Part shown: piece after piece, positions 7,034 through 13,498 of the stretch
Layout: every line of letters starts with the position of its first letter
Position numbering within the stretch: the stretch's first letter is position 1
Assembly (NCBI GenBank): GCA_916048115.1
Contig: CAJZGQ010000017.1
Location: 1-14,009 of the forward strand
Source of the DNA: an uncultured Streptococcus sp.
GTDB taxonomy: Bacteria > Bacillota > Bacilli > Lactobacillales > Streptococcaceae
DNA length: 14,009 nt
Reading direction: 5' to 3'
Notes under the pieces: generated by a model
Database searches by the model: none
What the model saw: the letters and a program-made list of their open reading frames with translations, nothing else
Told to the model about the DNA's origin: nothing
Program-made: the position numbers and the translations under genes

Positions 7034-7090
7034 AAAGGAAAGAAAGAGGACAGAGTAGAGAGCTACATGGAATCTGACTTTCCTTTTTTT
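7034..7090 (+). terminator. Possible terminator between pyrB and the CarA-like gene
   Basis: AAAGGAAAG (7034-7042) is a perfect complement of CTTTCCTTT (7078-7086), which continues into TTTT (7087-7090). The loop is long (35 nt) but contains a small inner hairpin, GTAG-AGAG-CTAC (7055-7066). It would reduce readthrough from pyrRB into the next two genes. The long loop makes it weaker than the other terminators here. Confidence 0.45.
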
Positions 7091-7103
7091 GAGGAACTAT
7101 GAT
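7074..7103 (+). promoter_or_regulatory. Candidate own promoter of the CarA-like/CarB-like pair
   Basis: CTGACT (7074-7079), 18 nt, TATGAT (7098-7103). It overlaps the 3' arm of the candidate terminator and lies about 35 nt upstream of the CarA-like start. It suggests that the pair can be expressed separately from pyrRB, outside the PyrR leader. Confidence 0.45.
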
Positions 7104-7138
7104 AAAATTGGACTAGTGAAAAAGAAGGGAGGGGTTCG

Positions 7139-8230
7139 ATGAAACGATTATTGGTCCTAGAGGATGGGACTGTATTTGAAGGGGAAGCCTTTGGTGCAGA
7201 CTTATATGTGACTGGTGAATTGGTCTTTACGACAGCCATGACAGGCTATCAAGAATTGATCACGGATCAGGCTTTTAGTGGCCAGATCCTCTCCTTTACC
7301 TTTCCAGTTATTGGCGCAGCAGGGATCAATCGGGATGATTCTGAATCCATTACACCAACTTGTTTGGCAGTAGTGGTTCAACATCTGGTGGAGATGCCGA
7401 GCAATTGGCGGCAACAGATGACCTTGGATGAATTCTTGAAGCGAAAAAAAATCCCTGGTATTGTAGGGATTGATACGAGACAGGTGGCAAAAATTGTCCG
7501 CAAGTATGGACGGATGAAGGCGACTGTCATTAACAAGGGGGATTCAATTGAGCATATTTTGGATCAGTTGCGAGCGACAGTTCTTCCCAAAGACCAAGTG
7601 CGTCAAGTCTCGACAAAAACAGCCTATGCTGTACCAGGTTTTGGAAAGAGTATTGCCTTGATCGATCTAGGGGTCAAGCACTCTGTCTTACGCCAGCTGA
7701 GTCAAAGGGACTGTAATGTCACGGTCTATCCCTATGATAGCTCTTATGATGAACTGATGGAACAGCAGCCCGATGGCGTTATTTTATCCAGTGGGCCTGG
7801 AGATCCCCATCAGGTGAAAAAACTCTGTCGCTTGATCCAAAAAATCAATGGTCAAATTCCGATCTGGGGCATGGGCTTGGGAGCACAGGTACTGGCTCAA
7901 GCTTATGGAGCGGAGCTAGCTCCCATGGAAGTTGGACACTTCGGATTAAATATTCCTGTTCGTGAAATTGCGACAGGAAAAATCGAGATAACGAGTCAAA
8001 ATCACTTGTATAGTATCGCACGCGATAGCCTACCCCATGATTTATTGGTCACGCATGAAAACGTCAATGACCATAGTATAGAAGCTTTTCGCCATCGTTA
8101 CCAACCGATTTTAGGGGTTCAATTCCAAGTGGATGCTAGTCCAGGGACAAGGGAAAATCTCTATTTTTACGATGAATTTTTAGAGTTGATTGATGCCAAA
8201 ATTCACGAAAGTAGAAGGGAGAAGGAATGA
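7139..8230 (+). CDS. CarA-like protein (carbamoyl-phosphate synthase small-subunit homologue) with lost glutaminase catalytic residues
   Basis: A 363-residue protein, full CarA length and clearly homologous throughout: N-terminal RLLVLEDGTVFEG, MTGYQE, GIDTR, then a class I amidotransferase domain with SSGPGDP (217-223). Key catalytic residues are gone. The nucleophile motif GICLGHQ is GMGLGAQ at 244-250, so Cys becomes Gly246 and His becomes Ala249. The catalytic-His motif FHP(E/D)A is FQVDA, with Gln330 in place of His; an acid, Asp332, remains. The GHRGxNH segment is GHFGLNI (266-272). Glutamine hydrolysis by the normal mechanism is therefore not expected. The reading frame is intact, AAGGGAGGGG (7125-7134) precedes the start, and the stop overlaps the CarB-like start by 4 nt. 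It occupies the usual carA position after pyrB. It may be a structural or regulatory pseudoenzyme. Confidence 0.9.
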   Translation: MKRLLVLEDGTVFEGEAFGADLYVTGELVFTTAMTGYQELITDQAFSGQILSFTFPVIGAAGINRDDSESITPTCLAVVVQHLVEMPSNWRQQMTLDEFLKRKKIPGIVGIDTRQVAKIVRKYGRMKATVINKGDSIEHILDQLRATVLPKDQVRQVSTKTAYAVPGFGKSIALIDLGVKHSVLRQLSQRDCNVTVYPYDSSYDELMEQQPDGVILSSGPGDPHQVKKLCRLIQKINGQIPIWGMGLGAQVLAQAYGAELAPMEVGHFGLNIPVREIATGKIEITSQNHLYSIARDSLPHDLLVTHENVNDHSIEAFRHRYQPILGVQFQVDASPGTRENLYFYDEFLELIDAKIHESRREKE

Positions 8231-9966
8231 TGAAAGAAAACCAGAAATTGCTTCTCCTATGTGGAGATTCTTATCAGGATATTAGCCTTTTGGCTGCGGT
8301 AAACGAAGCACAAAAACTTAATGCCAAGGATGGGAATGCTCTTGTCCTTTATCTGGGCGAAGAAAATGCTATTACCCAAGAAGCTGCAGATCAGGTTGAA
8401 GTCTGTAAGCTCAAGCTGGATGCTCTTAGGACGACTCTTCTTTCTTATACTGGATCTCGCTTGCTTCTAGCTTTTGCGGATAAACAGATTTTGAATCTCT
8501 TGTTTCGTTTGGAAGAAACTGGATTTTTCAAAGACTCATCGATCATGATTATCGGACCGAGCCTTCAACGTTACCGGACCTTTTATCAGCAGGCGGATCA
8601 AAGACGCCTCTTTCAAGAGTTGGGCTATCAGGTACCCGCTTCCGCCCTGGTTGGTTCGGTTCGCGAAGCCATCGAGTTTTCTGAAGGCATTCAATTTCCC
8701 ATTATGATCTGGCCGGTAGCGAGTAAGCAAGGGCAGGGGCGAAAGATTGCTCATAATCTAGATGACTTGTGCGAAGCAGTAGAAACGGGACTTTCGGTCT
8801 CTCCAAGTCAGCAGTGTTTGCTAGAATTTTCGACCTATGGCTTTAAGGAACTGGATTTTGTGGTCATGCGCGATCGCGAAGACAATCACTACCTGGCAGC
8901 CTCTATTGAAAGCATTGATCCTGTCGGGATCCACTCTAGTGACTCTTATCAATTTATGCCAGCTGTTACCCTGACTGACCGGGAGTTTCAAAATCTTCGT
9001 GAAGCAGCGATCCACATCAGTCGCTATTTGAAGCTGACAGGAGCCATTTCGATCAAGTTTGCTTTGGATCCGACGAGCTATGCTTTTTATATCCTAGAAG
9101 TTAATCCATTTGCTTCAGATAGTATCTCGATGGCCTCTATGGGCTTGGGCTATTCCTTGTTTGAGCAAGGAGTTCAGTTACAATTAGGGCGCTCTCTCGA
9201 GCATTTGCCTCACCCCTTATTAAAGGATCTAAAGGCTGTTTACGAACCAAGTTTGGACTATATCTTCTTTAAGATTCCGATTTTTTCTGATGCTGCACAG
9301 AATGCTCGTCTCAATACCCAAATTCACTCCTATGGGGCAGTTTATGGATTTGGAAAGAGGATCGATGAAGCTTACCAACAGGCCTTAGAAACCATTAAAG
9401 ATAAAAAACTGCTGACTGTCTTTCCTGAAGAAATGAGCGATGATGAATTAATCCAAAAAATTGCTCGTCATATGCCGCATCGGCTTTTCTATATTTTAGA
9501 GGCTCTGAAACGTGGTTTTGAATTTGAGGAACTCTTGGATTTAAGTAAATTAGCACCGATTTATTTGCAGGTCTTAGCCAACCTTGTAGAAATGGAAAAA
9601 GTAGCAGAAGCTGAAATCAAACCAGCCTTTCTTCCAGTTGAACCATCAGCTGGCTTATATGAGGTCAAAGCAGGAGCGGCCTATTATCTGACCCAAAATG
9701 GGACCAATGAATCAGTCGGCTTGGATGCTGCTTGTGTCTTGGTGGATGATCTAGAAATTCGGGATCCGAGTTTTTACCAAAAGGTACGAAAGAAGGAGCA
9801 AGAGTTAAAAGAAAAAGGACAACAGGTGATCCTACTCACCAATCGTCCTTTTACAGAATCTTTGGCAGATAAAGTCTATTATCTCCCTATCAATGAGACA
9901 AGCCTTAACCTAATTCAGTCCATTGATCAGGTCAAAGATATTGTCAAGCTTTCTAACATACAATAA
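8227..9966 (+). CDS. CarB-like protein, truncated and degenerate homologue of the carbamoyl-phosphate synthase large subunit
   Basis: A 579-residue protein where CarB is normally about 1060. Residues 1-110 match the pre-ATP-grasp fold but without the GxGPIxIGQ loop. Residues about 111-395 match the first ATP-grasp unit (QRRLFQELG, VGIHSSDS, EVNP). About 405-460 match part of the oligomerisation domain (RLFYILEALKRG), some of which is deleted. About 485-575 match the linker and start of the second half (GQQVILLTNRPFTES, VYYLP). ATP-site residues are changed: RPxFxxGGxGGG becomes WPVASKQGQGRK (Trp162), the metal-binding Gln in VQ(F/L)A becomes Lys277, and EVNPRVSRS becomes EVNPFASDS (Glu291, Asn293 kept; Phe295). 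The carbamate-phosphorylating unit and allosteric MGS domain are absent. Start 8227 overlaps the CarA-like stop; ATG 8230 is an alternative. Confidence 0.88.
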   Translation: MMKENQKLLLLCGDSYQDISLLAAVNEAQKLNAKDGNALVLYLGEENAITQEAADQVEVCKLKLDALRTTLLSYTGSRLLLAFADKQILNLLFRLEETGFFKDSSIMIIGPSLQRYRTFYQQADQRRLFQELGYQVPASALVGSVREAIEFSEGIQFPIMIWPVASKQGQGRKIAHNLDDLCEAVETGLSVSPSQQCLLEFSTYGFKELDFVVMRDREDNHYLAASIESIDPVGIHSSDSYQFMPAVTLTDREFQNLREAAIHISRYLKLTGAISIKFALDPTSYAFYILEVNPFASDSISMASMGLGYSLFEQGVQLQLGRSLEHLPHPLLKDLKAVYEPSLDYIFFKIPIFSDAAQNARLNTQIHSYGAVYGFGKRIDEAYQQALETIKDKKLLTVFPEEMSDDELIQKIARHMPHRLFYILEALKRGFEFEELLDLSKLAPIYLQVLANLVEMEKVAEAEIKPAFLPVEPSAGLYEVKAGAAYYLTQNGTNESVGLDAACVLVDDLEIRDPSFYQKVRKKEQELKEKGQQVILLTNRPFTESLADKVYYLPINETSLNLIQSIDQVKDIVKLSNIQ

Positions 9967-9997
9967 AGGATCCGGACAATCTATCCGAATCTTTTTT
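9965..9997. terminator. Bidirectional terminator between the CarB-like gene and pepT
   Basis: AAAGGATCCGGA (9965-9976) pairs with TCCGAATCTTTT (9984-9995), with one C-A mismatch and one G-U, around CAATCTA. On the plus strand it runs into a T tract; on the minus strand the hairpin is followed by TTTATTG. It serves the two convergent transcripts, whose stop codons are only 36 nt apart. Confidence 0.85.
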
Positions 9998-10002
9998 GTT
10001 TC

Positions 10003-11223
10003 TTATTTTTTAGTCACAATACCGATAATGGTATCAACAGCGCGTTCCATGGTTTGGAGGCTGACGTATTCAAAGCGACCATGCATGTTTTCACCACCGG
10101 CAAAAATATTTGGTGTTGGAATCCCCATAAAGGAAATTTTAGATCCATCTGTACCACCGCGGATCGGCTCAATAATTGGAGTGATTCCAAGATCTTCCAT
10201 GACTTCCTTAGCAAGGGTGATTGGTGTCATATCTTTTTCAATCACTTGCTTCATGTTGTAATACTGATCTTTGAGGGTGAGGAGAACGCGTTCGCTACCG
10301 AGCTCCGCATTCATCTGATCAGCAATAGATTTCATGAGGTCTTTGCGTTTCTCAAAGCTTTCAGTTTCAAAGTCCCGAATGATGTAGCTGGCACTTGCTT
10401 CCTCGACAGTTCCATCGATGTTCATCAAGTGGTAGAAGCCTTCATAGCCTTCGGTTAATTCTGGACGTGCTCCTTCAGGGAGTTTGTTATGGAAATCAAT
10501 GGCCAATTGAAGAGCGTTGATCATTTGACCTTTGGCTGTACCTGGATGGACATTGCGTCCTTTGAAGGTAATTTCAGCCCCAGCTGCTGAGAAGGTTTCG
10601 TATTGAAGCTCTCCAAGAGGACCACCATCGACAGTATAGGCAAAGTCTACATCAAAATCTTCTGCATCAAATTGATCTGCTCCGACGCCGATTTCTTCAT
10701 CTGGACCAAAGCCGACACGGATCTCCCCGTGTTTGATTTCAGGATGCGCTGTCAGATATTCGATAGCCGTCATAATTTCAGCGATACCTGACTTATCATC
10801 TGCTCCCAGAAGAGTAGTACCGTCCGTCGTGATCAAGGTTTGTCCCTTGTAGTTGTTCAAATGAGCAAAATCAGCTGGATCGAGTGTAAAACCTGAGTCA
10901 CCAAGGGCAATGACACCTCCATCATAATTCTCAACGATTTGTGGATTGACATTTTCTGCATTGAAGTCAGCGGTGTCCATGTGAGAGATAAATCCAATCT
11001 TGCGCGTAAAGCTTGGATCATTAGCTGGAAGCGTTCCAATGGCATAGCCATTTGGTAGGTAGTAGACATTTTCAAGACCTACACGTTTCATCTCAGGGAT
11101 CAAGACGTTGGTTGCAAAATCAACTTGTGATTGGGTACTTGGAGTGGTTGTAGAGTTTTCGTCTGAACGTGTGTTGACCTTTACATAGGTAATAAAACGG
11201 TCCAACAGATTTTGGTATTTCAT
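10003..11223 (-). CDS. pepT: Peptidase T (tripeptide aminopeptidase)
   Basis: A 406-residue M20-family metallopeptidase of normal PepT length. The dizinc site is complete: His81 and Asp83 in SHMDTAD, bridging Asp142 in LLGADDKSG, the catalytic pair Glu176-Glu177 in GPDEEIG, Asp199 in TVDGGP, and His381 in GENMHGRFE. It removes N-terminal residues from tripeptides in the cytoplasm, completing peptide use after uptake. The ribosome binding site AAAGGAG lies in the end of the upstream Cof-type gene, 2 nt separating stop and start, so translation is likely coupled. It is the last gene of the minus-strand operon and ends at the shared terminator. Confidence 0.97.
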   Translation of the reverse strand: MKYQNLLDRFITYVKVNTRSDENSTTTPSTQSQVDFATNVLIPEMKRVGLENVYYLPNGYAIGTLPANDPSFTRKIGFISHMDTADFNAENVNPQIVENYDGGVIALGDSGFTLDPADFAHLNNYKGQTLITTDGTTLLGADDKSGIAEIMTAIEYLTAHPEIKHGEIRVGFGPDEEIGVGADQFDAEDFDVDFAYTVDGGPLGELQYETFSAAGAEITFKGRNVHPGTAKGQMINALQLAIDFHNKLPEGARPELTEGYEGFYHLMNIDGTVEEASASYIIRDFETESFEKRKDLMKSIADQMNAELGSERVLLTLKDQYYNMKQVIEKDMTPITLAKEVMEDLGITPIIEPIRGGTDGSKISFMGIPTPNIFAGGENMHGRFEYVSLQTMERAVDTIIGIVTKK

Positions 11224-11225
11224 GA

Positions 11226-12047
11226 TTATTCTCCTTTTTCAGTTTCAATTAATTTGTGAATAGCATGGGCCACGCCATCCTCATCATTGGTCAAGGTGAT
11301 GAAGTCAGCTATTTCCTTGACAGCAGCATTGCCATTTCCCATAGCGACGCTATAGCCAGCAAAACGAAGCATTTCAAGGTCATTATTAGCATCTCCAAGA
11401 GCCATAACCTGGTCTCGACTGTAGCCTAATGTTTGGCTTAATGCTTGAAGAGCAGAAGCCTTGCTCGCTCCTTTAGGAAGGATTTCAAACAAGATATCCT
11501 GTGACCGTACGGTGTTAAAATCAGCTTCTAATGCAGCCTCGTGCTGAGCTTGAAAGACATCAATAGCAGAAGGAGCTCCTACGTACATAGCTTGAAAAAT
11601 AGAAACAAGGTTGGGCAGATCCTCTTCTGAGACAGGTGTCGGTTTACTATTAACAATGCCCGCATCCATCGTAACCAGTTCACTGGCTTCAGGTGCTACC
11701 ACTAAGTAGTGATCCATGTCAAATAAGGTCAGCTGGACGTCTGAATCTTCCGTCAAAACATGCAACCGGTGCATGTCCTCAAGGCTTAATTCTTCCTTGC
11801 CAATGATTTCCCAATTCTTAGTAGACAAAGTTGTACAGCCGTTATTGATAATCATATAGTAGTTGCCATCAGGAAGGCCAATCTCTTCAAAAATAGGACG
11901 GACCCCCGCTAAGGGACGTCCCGTACAGATCACAATATCATAGCCCGCTTGATGGGCCTTATGAAGAGCTTCGATATTGCCTTTAGACAGCGACTTATCT
12001 TCATGCAAGAGAGTTCCGTCCAAGTCAATCGCGATTAATTGAATCAT
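11226..12047 (-). CDS. Cof-type HAD phosphatase (YidA-like sugar phosphatase)
   Basis: A 273-residue HAD hydrolase with a complete motif set: [10 protein letters not shown] (nucleophile Asp8, acid/base Asp10), CTGRP as motif II, the Lys-containing KGASKASAL, and [10 protein letters not shown] as motif IV. The large C2 cap between about residues 85 and 190 is typical of the Cof/YidA group, which dephosphorylates sugar phosphates and related small phosphates in the cytoplasm. The start overlaps the XRE gene's stop by 4 nt (ATGA), with GGAGGAG upstream inside that gene. It lies between a regulator and pepT; this order does not by itself reveal the substrate. Confidence 0.93.
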   Translation of the reverse strand: MIQLIAIDLDGTLLHEDKSLSKGNIEALHKAHQAGYDIVICTGRPLAGVRPIFEEIGLPDGNYYMIINNGCTTLSTKNWEIIGKEELSLEDMHRLHVLTEDSDVQLTLFDMDHYLVVAPEASELVTMDAGIVNSKPTPVSEEDLPNLVSIFQAMYVGAPSAIDVFQAQHEAALEADFNTVRSQDILFEILPKGASKASALQALSQTLGYSRDQVMALGDANNDLEMLRFAGYSVAMGNGNAAVKEIADFITLTNDEDGVAHAIHKLIETEKGE

Positions 12048-12799
12048 TTGATCTCCTCCAAATCGAGAGGAACAAAGCCATCAATCACTTTTCCAATCAC
12101 CCCAGGTTCCTCATCTAGTGGAATGATCTGATCACTATATTTCTTATTGAGGGAAACGAGTCGTACCCCGTTGGACTCACGAAAGACACGTTTGATCAAA
12201 GTTTGCCCGTCAAAATCAATGGCATAAATAGCCCCTGCCTGATCGTAATAGGTTTGCTTGACTAACACAACGGCTCCTTTTTCATATTTGGGCTCTAGGG
12301 AATCCGTATGAATCCAAAAAGCCAAATCGTAAGGGATCTTTTGATCAAACCAGACGATATCAGCTTGTTTCTGATTTTGATAAGATGCAAAAGAATCATA
12401 GACAGAATAAGAGTGGTATTGCTTTTCAATCTTCTGTTTTTCTTTCTGATGGGTCAAGAGACTTTTTCCATAAGAAAGAAGATTTTCTTGATTTCCCTCA
12501 TCGAGCTGTTTATACAATCGTTCAATCTCTGAATCAATGACCACAAAATCATTTCGTAATCGAGGGTCAATTTCAGCAACTGCTACCTGAAAAAAGGCAG
12601 CAATCTTCTCCAAATTTTCTGGAACGGGAAGAGAAGTTCCTTTTACATAACCAGTCAAAGTGCTAGCAGGAATTCCAGTAATACGAGATAATTCGATCTG
12701 TTTTTTGCCTTGTTCTTTCAGTAATTCTCGGATCTTTTCCGATATAATCCGTAATGCCTCTTTGTCTTGAGGACTTGCTTTTCCACGACCTCTGGCCAA
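12044..12799 (-). CDS. XRE-family transcriptional regulator with S24 (LexA/HdiR-like) peptidase domain
   Basis: About 251 residues, with an N-terminal helix-turn-helix (KKQIELSRITGIPASTLTGYV, about residues 32-51), a linker with coiled-coil character, and a C-terminal S24 domain. The Ser-Lys dyad is visible: Ser167 in HTDSLEP and Lys203 in TLIKRVF. The usual Ala-Gly cleavage site about 30-37 residues before the Ser is not seen; that region reads VYDSFASYQ. It resembles HdiR/CI-type repressors, so stress-responsive repression is plausible, but self-cleavage is uncertain. I prefer TTG 12799 as start because AAGGAGG (12814-12808) then has 8-nt spacing; a GTG at 12808 would overlap that site and add three residues. 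It heads the operon with the HAD gene and pepT and is divergent from the GNAT gene. Confidence 0.88.
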   Translation of the reverse strand: MARGRGKASPQDKEALRIISEKIRELLKEQGKKQIELSRITGIPASTLTGYVKGTSLPVPENLEKIAAFFQVAVAEIDPRLRNDFVVIDSEIERLYKQLDEGNQENLLSYGKSLLTHQKEKQKIEKQYHSYSVYDSFASYQNQKQADIVWFDQKIPYDLAFWIHTDSLEPKYEKGAVVLVKQTYYDQAGAIYAIDFDGQTLIKRVFRESNGVRLVSLNKKYSDQIIPLDEEPGVIGKVIDGFVPLDLEEIK

Positions 12800-12829
12800 C
12801 GTACTCACCTCCTTGTATTTACCTTTTCT

Positions 12830-12858
12830 ATTATAATGAATTAAATCGAAAAAGTAAA
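12830..12858 (-). promoter_or_regulatory. Promoter of the XRE-HAD-pepT operon
   Basis: On the minus strand TTTACT (12858-12853) and a perfect TATAAT (12835-12830) are 17 nt apart, starting transcription just upstream of the ribosome binding site. The -35 lies in the left arm of the inverted repeat below. Confidence 0.85.
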
Positions 12859-12946
12859 TAGAAATCCCTGATAAATGTGAAAAAAGATTGATTTGATATA
12901 AATCGGACCTTTGATTGAAATTTCATTTATTTTTCCTTTACTTTTT
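12849..12946. repeat. 10-bp inverted repeat framing the divergent promoters (possible shared operator)
   Basis: AAAAAGTAAA (12849-12858) and TTTACTTTTT (12937-12946) are exact inverse copies. Each contains the -35 of the outward promoter on its side. Between them lie two smaller palindromes, GATTT-GATAT-AAATC (12890-12904) and TGAAATTTCA (12916-12925). This arrangement is what a divergent autoregulated XRE locus would have, though AT-rich DNA can produce such matches by chance. Confidence 0.4.
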
Positions 12947-12965
12947 GAGGGAAATGTTCTAATAT
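12937..12965 (+). promoter_or_regulatory. Promoter of the GNAT gene
   Basis: TTTACT (12937-12942), 17 nt, TAATAT (12960-12965); the start codon follows at 12995 after GGAGGTGAAGG. Confidence 0.75.
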
Positions 12966-12994
12966 GAAAGCAGATAATTCATGGAGGTGAAGGT

Positions 12995-13432
12995 ATGATT
13001 CGTACTGTTCAAGTCAAAGATGCAGGTCAAATTAGAGATTTATGTCACCAAGCATTGGGGTATGATTCGACCCTGGAGAAAGTGGCAGCTCAGATTGATA
13101 AATTTAATTCGCCAGAATCGGATCATTTTTGCTTTGTTTATGAAGAGGAACAAACAGGCCATATTCTTGGTTATGTCGAAGCAGAAGCCTATGAGAGTAT
13201 ATATAGCGATCCGGGTTTAAATGTTTTAGGACTTGCGGTTTTTCCATCTGCTCAAGGACGTGGGATCGGTCGCCAATTGATGGAACGAGTTGAAGAACTT
13301 GCCAAAAGCAAGCATTATGCTTTTATCCGTTTAAATTCTGCCTCTCATCGAAAAGGAGCTCATGTCTTTTACGAACGAATAGGCTATGAGGGAAATAAAA
13401 CACAAAAGCGATTTTTGAAAATAATGAATTAA
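12995..13432 (+). CDS. GNAT-family N-acetyltransferase
   Basis: A 145-residue single-domain GNAT. The acetyl-CoA pyrophosphate-binding motif QGRGIGRQL starts at residue 87, after the LAVFPSA strand (80-86), and the C-terminal motif B region KGAHVFYERIGYE is present. It transfers an acetyl group from acetyl-CoA to an amine; the substrate cannot be read from sequence. A strong GGAGGTG ribosome binding site precedes the ATG. The gene has its own promoter, shares its upstream region with the XRE operon and ends in a terminator. RimI-like or small-molecule acetylation are both possible. Confidence 0.92.
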   Translation: MIRTVQVKDAGQIRDLCHQALGYDSTLEKVAAQIDKFNSPESDHFCFVYEEEQTGHILGYVEAEAYESIYSDPGLNVLGLAVFPSAQGRGIGRQLMERVEELAKSKHYAFIRLNSASHRKGAHVFYERIGYEGNKTQKRFLKIMN

Positions 13433-13456
13433 GATAGGCAAAGGCCTATCTTTTTT
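13431..13456 (+). terminator. Terminator after the GNAT gene
   Basis: AAGATAGGC (13431-13439) and GCCTATCTT (13444-13452) form a perfect 9-bp stem with an AAAG loop and a T run. Its first bases overlap the GNAT stop codon. Confidence 0.92.
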
Positions 13457-13464
13457 GTTATAAT
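13456..13464 (+). promoter_or_regulatory. Extended -10 promoter of lepA
   Basis: TGTTATAAT holds an extended TGn and a perfect TATAAT (13459-13464) directly after the terminator T run. No good -35 is present because the position falls in the terminator stem, so the extended -10 would carry recognition. Confidence 0.6.
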
Positions 13465-13498
13465 GAAGAGTACGATTAAATTTACTAGGAAGATGATT

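Noticed and set aside
7053..7072. Second PyrR binding loop in the pyrB to CarA-like gap
   Set aside because: Only AGAGAGCT resembles the consensus; the flanking GTCC and AAGGA elements seen at 5387-5411 are missing.
8227..9966. Truncation of the CarB-like gene by a recent frameshift
   Set aside because: Homology runs collinearly in one frame to the stop, and only 36 nt and a terminator separate it from convergent pepT, so there is no remaining 3' half to rejoin.
9923..10261. Plus-strand open frame of 112 codons across the CarB-like 3' end and pepT
   Set aside because: It is antisense to pepT, runs through the bidirectional terminator and has no family features.
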